A stretch of 64,000 nucleotides of DNA, from contig JADJDM010000016.1 in the NCBI GenBank assembly GCA_016702705.1, positions 144,537 to 208,536 of the forward strand. Direction: 5' to 3'. The position numbers were made by a program, and so were the translations under genes. This stretch comes from Bacteroidota bacterium. GTDB lineage: Bacteria; Bacteroidota; Bacteroidia; B-17B0; Aurantibacillaceae. Below, in pieces: positions 50,668 through 59,865 of the stretch (position 1 is the stretch's first letter; each line of letters begins with the position of its first letter). The notes beneath the pieces were generated by a model. The model did no database searches. It was not told the origin of the DNA and saw only the letters and a list, made by a program, of their open reading frames with translations.

Positions 50668-51595
50668 ATGAAAAATATTTTTTAAAATAATTATTGGATT
50701 TACTTTTTTGATTGGACTAAGTTCATGCGAAAAAGTAGTGAAGGTTGATGTGCCAGAAGGAGAAACCTTGTTAGTGGTAGATGCTTGGATAAACGATAAG
50801 CCAGGCTCGCAAACCGTTAGATTAACTACTACAGCGCCTGTTTTTAATGGGGAAAATACACCTGTAGCTATTGGAGCAACAGTTAGCCTAACGGATTTAA
50901 ACAATGGAAAAACATATTCTTTTAATGAAGTTTCAGGGACAGGAAATTATGTTTTTATTCCAACTTCAACCGATACATTGTGTGTTGTTGGGCATCAGTA
51001 TTCATTAGCAATCTCTTATAAGGGAAATTCTTATACTTCAATGTCAACGCTAAACAGAACAACTACAATTGATACTGTTGGATATGATAGAGTAACAGAT
51101 ATTGGTAGTACAACTGTAAAAGGTTATTATGCTTGGTTGTTTGGAAAAGACCAACCAAATGGAAAGGATTATTATTGGATTAAGTCTTACAAAAATGGTG
51201 TTTTCTACAACCAATCTAATGCAATAAATGTTTGCGAAGATGGTGGTGGAGGTAATGGAACTGATGGATTATGTTTTATTCCGCCTAATGCATACTTTAA
51301 TGTAATACCTGGAGATAAATACCTTCAGTTAAATGATGTTTATACGGTTGAAGTACATTCATTAAACAAAGCTTCTTATGAATACATGATTCAACTTACT
51401 ACACAATTAAATAATAGTCAAGCAGGTTTATTTGCTGTAACACCTGAGAATTTGCGTACGAATATAAATCCAGTAAACTCAAATGCGCCGCGTGCTTTAG
51501 GTTGGTTTAATATGGGAATGGTTAGTTCTAAATCATTTATTTGTTTAGATATTCCTTACGAAGATATTTATGCAGGTGGTTATTACTGTCCATAA
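50668..51595 (+). CDS. DUF4249 lipoprotein, one frame break near the start
   Basis: The ATG at 50668 (MKNIF) runs into a stop after five codons. Removing one T from the run of six at 50678-50683 opens MKNIFKIIIGFTFLIGLSSC, a lipoprotein signal with lipobox Cys, and the frame continues to 51595 (about 308 residues). The body (VPEGETLLVVDAWINDKPGS; ATVSLTDLNNGKTYSFNE) fits DUF4249, which usually partners TonB-dependent receptors such as the one just upstream. The T-run points to a sequencing error. Confidence 0.85.
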
Positions 51596-51596
51596 T

Positions 51597-52094
51597 TTAT
51601 TTTCTTATTGCATAAACTAATTCATCAAGGTATTCTCCGTTTTTAAAAATCACTTTTTCAAAGCGAGCTTCTAATTTAAATCCACATTTTTCTAGTACTT
51701 TTTGTGATGCAACGTTTGTTCCAAATGGACGAGCGAAAACACGATTGATGTCATAAGTGGTAAAAGCAAAATCAATCATTTGTTTAATTGCCCCGCTTAC
51801 AATTCCCTTGCCCCAGTATGCTTCGCCAAGCCAATATCCAAGCTCCGCATTCTTTTTCATAATGTCTTGCTGAGGGTGAATGCCAATGCCACCAACCGCT
51901 TTTCCATCAACATCGATTGCAAAAATGTGAATGGGATTATCCTTTGTTGCCATTTCAATAAATGAAATTCCTTTTTCCTTTGTGTAGGGGTGAGGAAATC
52001 CATCTGTCATAAGTTTAGCAATGTTTGGATTGTTAGCATAATGTACCAAGCTTTCCAAATCATTTATGTTCCAAGGGCGAAGGGTGAAATTCAT
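51597..52094 (-). CDS. GNAT-family N-acetyltransferase, RimJ/RimL-like
   Basis: 165 residues. The start LRPWNINDLESLVHYANNPN is the typical first motif of the RimJ/RimL-like group. The acetyl-CoA loop is in GYWLGEAYWGKGIVSGAIKQ, and the late motif is NVASQKVLEKCGFKLEARF. The substrate (N-terminal or small-molecule amine) cannot be told from sequence. Convergent with the DUF4249 gene. Confidence 0.88.
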   Translation of the reverse strand: MNFTLRPWNINDLESLVHYANNPNIAKLMTDGFPHPYTKEKGISFIEMATKDNPIHIFAIDVDGKAVGGIGIHPQQDIMKKNAELGYWLGEAYWGKGIVSGAIKQMIDFAFTTYDINRVFARPFGTNVASQKVLEKCGFKLEARFEKVIFKNGEYLDELVYAIRK

Positions 52095-52109
52095 TATTTA
52101 TTGTTTTTG

Positions 52110-52117
52110 CAAAAATA
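52110..52117 (-). promoter_or_regulatory. -7 element for the GNAT gene
   Basis: The minus strand reads TATTTTTG, an exact TAnnTTTG, 15 bases before the ATG at 52094. No clear -33 element is present. Confidence 0.4.
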
Positions 52118-52262
52118 TGACATTAAAGATAATTCATTAGTTAACTATAATTGATTTTTTCTCTGAACTATCTGCAATTTAAATGGAAAATTTATTCTGG
52201 AAGCAATTAGTATTCATTTGTTTTTCTTAACACTTGTTTAACTATTTGCCATTTTAAAAGCA

Positions 52263-52270
52263 TACTTTTG
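52263..52270 (+). promoter_or_regulatory. -7 element for the MarC-family gene
   Basis: TACTTTTG fits TAnnTTTG, 26 bases before the ATG at 52297. A TTTG at 52245-52248 is upstream with a spacer of 14 bases, shorter than usual. Confidence 0.45.
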
Positions 52271-52296
52271 TACTCAAATTACGAATAGCATATTTT

Positions 52297-52922
52297 ATGA
52301 GTATTTCATTAATTCTTACGGGTTTTATTTCCCTTTTCTCACTAATTAATCCATTGGGAGCGCTCCCAGTGTTTATTTCACTTACAACTGGTTATGAAGA
52401 AAAACTGCGCAACCAACAAATAAGGAAGACATGCATTTATATTGTTGCTATTTGTGTCATCTCATATTTTGCTGGAACCTATATTTTAAATTTTTTCGGG
52501 ATTTCGATTAATGCACTTAAAATTGCTGGTGGAATAATTATTTCACGTTCAGCATTTCAGTTATTAAACTCAAAACATAAAAGTGATGTAGATATTAAAA
52601 TGAAAGAAGAGTCTTCAAAAAAAGAAGATATTTCCTTTACGCCACTCGCAATGCCTTTATTGGCTGGACCTGGTTCTATTTCTTACCTAATTAATTTGTC
52701 AATTGAGAACCCAAGCTTAGAAGGGAATATTATGATTATCTCAGCTATTCTGTTAGTAGCTTTATCTATTTACATATTGTTTAACGTAGGGCCAAGAATT
52801 ATCTCTTACATGGGGCAAGCAGGTTTAACTGCCATGTCGAAAATTATGGGCTTTTAGTTTTAGCAATTGGTATCCAAATGATAACAAGTAGTTTGTTAAA
52901 CATGATAAAGCCATTGATGTAA
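52297..52922 (+). CDS. MarC-family integral membrane protein, one frame break near the end
   Basis: MarC proteins are six-helix inner-membrane proteins with no settled substrate. The sequence has ISLFSLINPLGALPVFISLT, then FGISINALKIAGGIIISRSA, and TPLAMPLLAGPGSISYL, all typical. The frame stops after KIMGF, but adding one T to the run of four at 52852-52855 continues it as LVLAIGIQMITSSLLNMIKP to the TAA at 52922, the expected last helix (about 208 residues). Confidence 0.87.
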
Positions 52923-53011
52923 TCTTGGTGATTATTAATTTTCATCTCGTCCAAAATTCATATTTTCATTTAATAATGAATTAAACAAATCTTTGAAAAT
53001 TACGCCGTGGG

Positions 53012-54413
53012 CTAATTTATTTTACTCAATAATGAATGCTCAGCCATGCCATGCAGTGCAAATTCCATTAAAACAAATTTATCTGTACCCTTAACATCTG
53101 GATGGAATTTTTTAACTAACTCTTCTAAACCATCAACAATGCTTAATGCAGAAGAATACACTTTGTCATTTTCCTTATCTAATAAATCAAGCATATTGTT
53201 TTGAGCAAACCAATTGATGATGCTTGAATAGTCAGTATGCTCTTTTTTTCTTTTTAATTTACTTGGGTCTGGGAAGTATTGAATAAATGTATTTCGAATG
53301 GCTAAGCTGATTAGGTTTTGTGCTATGATAGCCGGACCTTCTTGCTCTCCTTCATACACTAATTCTATTTTACCATTAATTGCAGGAACAGCAGAGTAAA
53401 GATCAGCGATACGCGCAAAGCTATAATCATGTTTGTTTTTAAGAAACGTAATTCAGCAGCACTTACTAAACTTTCATAAGCACTAATTGTTAAACGCGCA
53501 CTCACACCACTTTTAGCATCTACAAATTCGCTTTCTCTAGCTTCAATAGCAATTTGTTCAACCAATGTTTTAAGTATATCCGAAACTTGAATTTGTTTTT
53601 GTTCAGCATTGAGTTTCGCTTGATTTTCGGTAATCTGCTTTGAATGTTCTATCGAACGAGGATAATGTGTTAGTATTTGAGAGCCAATACGATCTTTTAA
53701 TGGTGTAACAATACTTCCTCTATTGGTATAATCTTCGGGATTTGCAGTAAATACAAATTGTAAATCTAAAGGGATACGTAAATTAAATCCCTAATTTGCA
53801 CATCACCTTCTTGAAGAATATTAAATAATGCAACTTGTAGTCTTGCTTGCAAATCGGGTAATTCATTAATTACAAAAATAAAGCGATTACTACGCGGAAT
53901 TAAACCATAATGAATTACATTTTCATCAGCAAAAGATAATTTCATATTAGCAGCTTTTATCGGATCTAAGTCGCCAATTAAATCTGCAACACTTACATCT
54001 GGTGTTGCTATTTTTCCGCAAAACGTTCTTCGCGGTGAATCCAGCTAATTGGGGTAGCATCACCTTTCTCTAAAATTAATTCTTTTGCATATTTTGAAAT
54101 GGGTTGCATTGGATCATCATTGAGCGCGCTTCCAGCTACTACTGGAATGTATTAATCCAATAAATTAATTAACTGACGTGCCATTTTTGTTTTAGCTTGC
54201 CCGTAATCCTAAAAATAAAATATTATGACGACTTAAAATCGCTCTTTCTATTTCAGGTATTACAGTTTCTTCATATCCGTAGATACCATCAAATATAGGC
54301 TCTTGAGATTGTAATTTCTTAATCAAATTCTCTCTAAGTTCATCTTTGATGCTTAGGAATTTATAATTTGATTTCTTTAATTCACCAAGTGTTTTTATAG
54401 AAGGAGCGCTCAT
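53012..54413 (-). pseudogene. MoxR/Mg-chelatase-like AAA ATPase, broken by several frame shifts
   Basis: Read across about five breaks (near 54205, 54150, 54020, 53785 and 53435) the protein is about 470 residues. It starts MSAPSIKTLGELKKSNYKFL. A Walker A motif appears as LFLGLR then GQAKT; two missing Gs there give GLRGQAKT. Walker B is in [20 protein letters not shown], followed by [20 protein letters not shown] and FTANPEDYTNRG. The C-terminus is an all-helical segment (LEELVKKFHPDVKGTDKFVL). This is the ChlI/MoxR-type ATPase usually coupled to a VWA protein, as here. The breaks look like sequence errors. Confidence 0.75.
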
Positions 54414-54414
54414 G

Positions 54415-55510
54415 TTAAACTTTTTTTCTTTTGTTGTTTGTATAATCTCTAAAAATCATTTCGCCTAAACCTTTTAAGCCCGTAAAGTATGCTTTACCTT
54501 GATTAGCATCAGTAAATTCATCTATAAAATTTTGAAGGTACCTATCATTGGCAACCATGAAGGTTGTAATTTCTATTTTACTTCTTTTGCAAGCAGCAGC
54601 AAGTGTTAAACATTTATTAACGATACGTCGGTATCTAAACCATTACTATTCATGTAGAATTCACCGTTTTCTTTTAGTCAAGACCGTTTACCATCCGTCC
54701 TCATAAATATTTGTTTATTGCCGGCTTTCTCCTCTCCCTATATCGACATTGCCAATTCTAAACCAGCAACCGTATTTGTATGAAATGGTCCAACTTGCAA
54801 ATAAGGAAGGTCTTTTAATTTAATTGGCCAAGCATCGTTTCCAAATACAATAATTTCTAGACTATCTTTTGGATATTTTCTTTTTATCATTTCGGCCATC
54901 GCCATGGCAACCATTTTAGCAGGAGTAATTCTATCTTCTCCGTAAAGAATCATGCTGTGGCTAATGTCAATCATTAAAACCGTTGAGGTTTGTGATTTAT
55001 ATTCTCTTTCGGCAACTAGTAAATCATTCTCAGTTAATTTGAAATCATCGAAACCATTGTTAATTTGAGCTTGTTTAATAGATTCAATCATTTCGATACT
55101 TTGGGGTGAATCTCCAAATTCAAACGCTCTTAAGTCGCTGCTTGTTTCATCACCATTTTTACCAGTAAATTTTTGTTTATGATTTCCTGATGCGCCTTTT
55201 TTTAGTTTCCCAAAATATGTTCTAATGCGTTATTGCGAATTTCTTGTTCTGTTTTTGGAGTGATGGACATACCGCCTTTACCATCTTTTTTATCTCTGAG
55301 GTAACCACGTTTTTTCAGCTCATCAATAAAATCATCAATGGTATAATCTTTATTGGTAAGTTCGTATTCCTTATCCAATTCTTTCATCCAGTCTAATGCT
55401 TCTTCAACATCACCACTGGTATGCGTAATGAGCTGCTTAAAAATTTTAAACAACTCATCAAATTTTGATTTAGTTTCAGCCGTGAAATGTGTAAAGCGAT
55501 ATCCTAACAT
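54415..55510 (-). pseudogene. VWA-domain partner of the MoxR-like ATPase, broken by frame shifts
   Basis: Starts at the ATG at 55510 (MLGYRFTHF), with a TTG at 55534 as alternative. The helical N-terminus (FKQLITHTSGDVEEALDWMK) breaks near 55205, then continues GASGNHKQKFTGKNGDETSS. The VWA metal site DISHSM is intact (STVLMIDISHSMILYGEDRI), and EIIVFGNDAWPIKL follows. More breaks and base changes occur near 54735 and 54680-54600, where a TDGK motif is visible. The end (RYLQNFIDEFTDANQGKAYF) is clean. Its stop lies one base before the ATPase ATG, so the pair forms one operon. Confidence 0.72.
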
Positions 55511-55650
55511 TTGTGATTTTTTACTCTCTCCCAAATTTCGGTATTTAATCTACAAAACGCTGTTAAATAAATGTAAATCGGTTGGAATAAATATATAATG
55601 TTGAAGAAATTAACTTGGTTAGAAATGTTTGATAAACAAGATGTTTTTAG

Positions 55651-55724
55651 TGGAGAATACCGGATTCGAACCGGTCACCTCTTCACTGCCAGCGAAGCGC
55701 TCTAGCCAAATGAGCTAATTCCCC
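55651..55724 (-). tRNA. tRNA-Ala, anticodon GGC
   Basis: A full cloverleaf. The anticodon loop is CTGGCAG (anticodon GGC), the T arm ACCGG-TTCGAAT-CCGGT, and the acceptor stem GGGGAAT/ATTCTCC keeps the G3-U70 pair that identifies alanine tRNA. CCA is not encoded. Confidence 0.93.
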
Positions 55725-55733
55725 TTTTATTTG

Positions 55734-55805
55734 TGGCTCCGCTCAGAATCGAACTGAGATCAAACGTTTAGGAAACGCTTATTCTATCCATTGAACTACG
55801 GTGCC
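55734..55805 (-). tRNA. tRNA-Arg, anticodon CCT
   Basis: The anticodon stem AGCGT/ACGTT encloses TTCCTAA (anticodon CCT, codon AGG). The T arm is TCAGT-TCGATTC-TGAGC. The acceptor arms GGCACCG/CGGAGCC pair except for an A-A mismatch at position 4-69. CCA is not encoded. It lies nine bases from the tRNA-Ala gene. Confidence 0.88.
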
Positions 55806-55917
55806 ATATAAGAACTATGCAAATTTAGGCTTTCTATTGAATTAACCTATAAAACCAATAAATCACAAATAAAACCTGAAAGTGACTTATGTTACATTTA
55901 AAACTACACTCTTGTCG

Positions 55918-55925
55918 TAAATTTG
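55918..55925 (+). promoter_or_regulatory. -7 element for the small Cys-rich gene cluster
   Basis: TAAATTTG fits TAnnTTTG, only five bases before the ATG at 55930, so the transcript would be nearly leaderless or start at a nearby site. Confidence 0.35.
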
Positions 55926-55929
55926 ATGT

Positions 55930-56175
55930 ATGAAAAGTATATTAAGTAATTGGAATCTGTTTAGATTTATTCGTTTGGGTCTTGGAGTATTTATTTTAGT
56001 TCAAGGTATCATGACTGGAGATAAATTTTCATTAATACTTGGCTCGTTGTTTACCTTGATGCCAGTGTTTAATGTTGGTTGCTGCGGAGCAGGTGGATGT
56101 GGGGTGAATTATAAAAATGATAGTACTAATAACGAAAAAGAAATTAGCTATGAAGAAGTGGTTGACAAAAAATAA
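55930..56175 (+). CDS. Small DUF2892-like membrane protein with Cys-rich loop
   Basis: 81 residues with one or two hydrophobic segments (FIRLGLGVFILVQGIMTG; LILGSLFTLMPVFNVG) followed by a Cys-rich GCCGAGGCGVN and a charged tail. The Cys cluster suggests metal or sulfur handling, by inference. It overlaps the next gene by 26 bases, so translation is likely coupled. Confidence 0.72.
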   Translation: MKSILSNWNLFRFIRLGLGVFILVQGIMTGDKFSLILGSLFTLMPVFNVGCCGAGGCGVNYKNDSTNNEKEISYEEVVDKK

Positions 56176-56371
56176 ATTTTACTTTTTAGGCGGTGCAATT
56201 GGTGGACTAGCAGGATTTTTATATTGGAGACTTATCGGTTGCTCCAGCGGTTCATGTGCAATTACCTCAAGCCCTATAAATAGTACAATCTATTTCGCAG
56301 CAATGGGAGCATTGTTTGTAAACATAATTAAAAAAGAAAATAAACCTAAACAACAACAACATGACAACTGA
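56150..56371 (+). CDS. DUF6132-like membrane protein
   Basis: The ATG at 56150 (MKKWLTKNKFYFLGGAIGG) is chosen over the one at 56117; it gives 73 residues. Two hydrophobic segments enclose the motif LIGCSSGSCAITSSP, which looks like the short DUF6132 family. It overlaps both the gene before and the gene after (11 bases). Confidence 0.72.
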   Translation: MKKWLTKNKFYFLGGAIGGLAGFLYWRLIGCSSGSCAITSSPINSTIYFAAMGALFVNIIKKENKPKQQQHDN

Positions 56372-56627
56372 AACAATTATTGTAGAAAACATCAAATGTG
56401 CAGGTTGTATGACCAGCATTAAAGATGGCTTAATGAAATTAAGCGGAGTAAAAACAGTAGAAATTAATAAGGAGGAAGAAAAGGTAACTATTAGCGGAGA
56501 AAATTATAAACGCGAAGAAGTTATTGCAAAGCTTTCATCTATGGGTTATCCAGAAAGTGGGCACAATGATTTAATGCATAAAGCTAAATCTTACGTGAGT
56601 TGTGCAATCGGAAAAATGAGTAGTTAA
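56361..56627 (+). CDS. Heavy-metal-associated (HMA) domain protein
   Basis: 88 residues with one ferredoxin-like HMA domain. The metal motif is IKCAGCMTSIKDGLMKLSGV, with the CxxC pair. VEINKEEEKVTISG and VIAKLSSMGYPESG complete the fold. A C-terminal extension of about 20 residues ends with a Cys (YVSCAIGKMSS). With the two Cys-containing membrane proteins before it, the cluster may handle a thiophilic metal or sulfur compound. Confidence 0.85.
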   Translation: MTTETIIVENIKCAGCMTSIKDGLMKLSGVKTVEINKEEEKVTISGENYKREEVIAKLSSMGYPESGHNDLMHKAKSYVSCAIGKMSS

Positions 56628-56649
56628 ATTAGTTGAGTTCCTAAAAACG

Positions 56650-56683
56650 AAAAAGGTTCATTGCATTAGCAATGAACCTTTTT
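56650..56683 (+). terminator. Bidirectional intrinsic terminator
   Basis: A 15-base perfect stem (AAAAAGGTTCATTGC / GCAATGAACCTTTTT) with a four-base ATTA loop and T-runs on both strands, between the HMA gene and the convergent DUF2892 gene. Confidence 0.88.
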
Positions 56684-56700
56684 TTGTTCTTTATAAATGC

Positions 56701-56907
56701 TTATTTATCCTTCGGACAAGTATTCATTCCGAAAATTGTGTAAAGTGGACAAAAGCTAATTAAACTCGTTAACACAAATACTCCAGCTAATACTAAAAGC
56801 ACTATGCCTAGTGTACCAGTTACTATTCCTGTAAAGTAAAGAACTGCCACAACTGCAGCTATTAATATTCTAACAATTTTGTCGATGTTTCCCATGTTCT
56901 TTTTCAT
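56701..56907 (-). CDS. DUF2892 (YgaP-like) membrane protein
   Basis: 68 residues: MKKNMGNIDKIVRILIAAVV, two hydrophobic segments, then SFCPLYTIFGMNTCPKDK with two conserved Cys. The family often accompanies rhodanese-type or sulfide genes. It is 10 bases from a broken paralogue upstream. Confidence 0.85.
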   Translation of the reverse strand: MKKNMGNIDKIVRILIAAVVAVLYFTGIVTGTLGIVLLVLAGVFVLTSLISFCPLYTIFGMNTCPKDK

Positions 56908-56917
56908 ACTTTTCGAT

Positions 56918-57120
56918 TTAGTGTTTGTGACTGTTGATTTTAATTATTTTGTATAGTGGACAAAAAACCAAGCGAACTGCTTAACAAGGAATAATTCGGC
57001 AATAATTAATGAGTTAATGGCGAGTTTTTCCTGAAATAAGTTGAGTTAAACAAATTACAGCAATTAGCATAGCTATTAGTGCTCTTGCCATTCTATCAGT
57101 ATCTCCAAGATTTTCTTCAT
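56918..57120 (-). pseudogene. Second DUF2892-type protein, broken by one-base indels
   Basis: Start at the ATG at 57120. Reading across shifts gives ENLGDTDRMARALIAMLIAV, then LIIAELFLV in another frame, then VRLVFCPLYKIIK and a stop at 56918. The total span (67 codons) equals the intact neighbour (68 residues), and the N-terminal and CPLY parts align. It is thus a tandem paralogue with two or more small indels. Confidence 0.6.
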
Positions 57121-57183
57121 ATCTCTTCTGCAAAAGTAGAAGCTAATGATCAAATGGAGGGTAACAAATGTTACATAAAAGAT

Positions 57184-58399
57184 TTATTCATTACTGACTT
57201 TTGTCAGTCGTGCCATGTAAAATCCATCTGCATTAATATTATCGGGGTGAACTCTCGTTTCTTCTTCAAGCTCCCAATTGTTGTGAGTTGTAAAAAGCTT
57301 CCACTTGTTTTTCGCCTTCACAATGTAAAACACTGCAATTGGCATAAACCATTTTGCCACCTACTTTGCACATTGGAGAATATTTTTCAAGAATATCTTT
57401 TTGTTGAACCAACAAATTTTCAATGTCGTGCGGATTCATTTTCCACTTAGCATCAGGGTTTCTTTTAAATACACCTGTTCCGCTGCATGGCACATCTAAC
57501 AATAGTTTGTCGGCAGTTTCATACAAACGTTTAATGCTTTTTTCATTTTCGATTAAACGTGTTTCAATGTTTTGTGCATCTCCACGCGCAGCTCTTTTCT
57601 TTAAAGCTTCTAATTTGTTTTGTGAAATATCCAATGCAATAATTTTTCCTTTGTTTTTCAATAGACAAGATAAGTGCATTGATTTTCCACCTGTTCCTGC
57701 ACACGCATCTATTACTCGTTCTCCAGCTTGTATTTGCATAAAATCAGAAACACGTTGCGAGGCAATATCTTGTACTTCAAAAAAACCTTTTTTAAAACTA
57801 TCTGATAAGAAAACAGATTTTTTGGAATTAATTTTTAATGCTTGACTATCTGCCTTTAATTCATCAACCGAAAAACCTTCATCTTGTAATCGAAGTGCTA
57901 ATTGTTTTCTGTCCATTTTATGTGTGTTTACTCTTACATACACATTAGGTTCTTTGTTTAATGCTGCAGATAGTGAATCCCATTTTTCTTTCCCTCATTC
58001 TGCAAAAGCATCTAAATCATCTGGATAAGATTCTCTTAATTTACGAACGCTCATTTGCTTGCGAATCAAAGCTTCGATTTGCTTTGCGTTAAATTTTGAT
58101 TTTTCTAATTCCTTTGGTACTTCTTGGTTTTTGAAATGGAAATAACAAAATAAAATTGGACTTGGATTTTTATAAATTGATGCATTTGTTTGCTGAGTAA
58201 GGGTTTGCAAAAAACGCCAGTTACGAATTAAATCATATGTTGTGGTAGCTACAAATTCTTTTTCGCGAGGTTTTAAATCTTTGTTTTTTTTGAATTGAAA
58301 TTCCAATCCTCTATCAGCAAATCTCCCGTCTTCAAAAACGTCTTTTATAACTTGGAAAATGATGGGTACCAAGCGTGGATAAAAGTAAGTAAGTTCCAT
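57184..58399 (-). CDS. RsmB/NOP2-type rRNA (cytosine-C5) methyltransferase, two frame breaks
   Basis: The N-terminal NusB-like domain (FYPRLVPIIFQVIKDVFEDG; EFVATTTYDLIRNWRFL) breaks near 57990, and the methyltransferase domain follows. The SAM motif is VIDACAGTGGKSMHLSCLL, motif IV LLLDVPCSGTGVFKRNPDAK (catalytic region Cys), and motif VI VYANCSVLHCEG. The frame breaks again near 57270, and the correct end (LEEETRVHPDNINADGFYMA) leads to the TAA at 57184. The whole is about 400 residues. It methylates 16S rRNA if it follows RsmB. Confidence 0.82.
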
Positions 58400-58401
58400 A
58401 A

Positions 58402-59423
58402 TTATTTTTTAGTGAAAATTGATTTTAATTCTACTCCAATACCTTTAACAGTTACAAGGTTGAGAGGGAATTCAAGCATTACATGTAAAATGCTTAATAA
58501 GAATAATACTTTAAATCCAAAATTATAATCGATAAGATAAGATGCAATGGCTCCAATCCAAAGCACAAGAATAAGTACTAATCTAATTTTTGGAACTTCG
58601 TGCCATTTAATAACCGTTGTTTTCGAAAACCAGTTTAGATAATGATAGGTGTAAGCAAATGCAATAAACCTCGCTACAACAATTGCAACGGGGCTTGTAA
58701 ATAAGCTTGTTTTAGATAAAGCAAAGGCACTTTGTAAATCAACAACCGAAGGGTCTAATCCGAAAATAAGAATGAGCGAACGATTCATAATTTCGAAATT
58801 GCCAATGTTTTTTTCTGTTGTTGCATCAGGCATGGCCGTTTCTCCGCTTGGAAGAAATAGTAATAAACAAACACTACATCCAATAAAAACTAGTATAGAA
58901 AGAATCCCACTAACACTTCTGTTTTTAAGTGCCCCATACAAAATAAATAATCCAGTAAAAATAAATACATGTATAATGGTAGGTAGCATAACCCCAAACC
59001 ATAAAAAAGTTCGGCTATTGTAATCATCCTTACTTGATACTAGAATTAAGAATGAAATAACGGTTAATACATATTTAAGAATATCATTTTTCACAAAAGA
59101 AAATAATAATTGCAAAAAGAAAGCAAGCATTAGGAACTTAGAAGAATAAGCATTTATAGAAGCGTTTTGAAAAATACGGGAACAGTAAATAAAATTCCCA
59201 TCAAAATAAATAACCAAATATCTCTTTTTTTTGTTGTAAAAAAATTCCTTTTCTCTAACCAAGAAACTTCGGTTAAATAATGTAGAGGTCCCAAAAAAGC
59301 ATAAGCAAATAAAAACAAATGAAAAGGGAAAAAGAACGACATTGCCGCACTAATAATCATTAAACCAATATTGGTGTAATTTATTCCTTTATCTGTACCT
59401 AATGCTGTTTGAAAAATACTCAT
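58402..59423 (-). CDS. Polytopic membrane protein of unknown function, one frame break
   Basis: Two frames (59423-59154 and about 59160-58402) form one protein of about 340 residues if one base is added in the A-run at 59163-59166 (TTTTTCAAAAC). It starts MSIFQTALGTDKGINYTN and has about 8-9 hydrophobic segments. The loop YAFLGPLHYLTEVSWLEKR carries a His in the membrane, somewhat like Brp/Blh-type proteins, but I cannot assign a family. The start overlaps the preceding stop by one base (TAATG). Confidence 0.7.
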
Positions 59424-59783
59424 TACCTAAATAGCTGAACAAATCCTGTTAATTCAATTTGTTGCGAAGATACGCTTAATTGTAATAAGTAAAAATAGGT
59501 TCCTTCAGAACAAGGCAGTCCACTGGTTGTTCTTCCATCCCAATGCTGCCTTACCTTTTTAGTGTCAAATATCAATATTCCATAACGGTCATAAATGGAA
59601 AGTGAATAATCCTTCACATCTAGTTCATTAGGGATTGAAGCCTTAAAAACATCATTAACTCCATCCATATTTGGTGTAAATACATTAGGAACCTTAATGC
59701 TATCCGCAAAGTTAGATTGTGCTTTTACATTGTTTGCAAAACAAACAAGCAATAAAAATAAGAATACAAGATAAAGTTTTCAT
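59423..59783 (-). CDS. Short secreted protein consisting of a T9SS type B sorting domain
   Basis: The ATG at 59783 begins an apparent signal peptide (LYLVFLFLLLVCFANNVKAQ) once one A in the start's A-run is removed; the clean frame runs from 59752 to 59423. After the signal only a CHU_C-like domain is left (VPNVFTPNMDGVNDVFKAS, YSLSIYDRYGILIFDTKK, HWDGRTTSGLPCSEGTYFY). About 120 residues in all. A sorting domain without cargo is odd; it might be a small structural or competing protein, or a gene remnant. Confidence 0.75.
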
Positions 59784-59832
59784 GTTTTAAAATTTTGAAT
59801 TAAAACCTTTACAATCTATTTTTCCTTCTTCT

Positions 59833-59848
59833 CCCGATAGCTATCAGG
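59833..59848. repeat. Short palindromic intergenic element
   Basis: CCCGATAGCTATCAGG is a 16-base palindrome with one mismatch. Perfect versions (CCCGATAGCTATCGGG) recur in Bacteroidota intergenic DNA. It lies in the gap between the SDR gene and the sorting-domain gene. Confidence 0.45.
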
Positions 59849-59865
59849 CTTCGTTTTTCTATAAT

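Noticed and set aside
53012..55510. MoxR/VWA region as a defence island
   Set aside because: MoxR-VWA pairs occur in some defence systems, but here there is no nuclease, helicase or protease partner and the flanks are tRNA and housekeeping genes.
59154..59423. 89-residue frame as a separate gene
   Set aside because: It ends in the middle of a hydrophobic region that continues in the next frame after a one-base shift in an A-run, so it is the start of the gene at 58402-59423.
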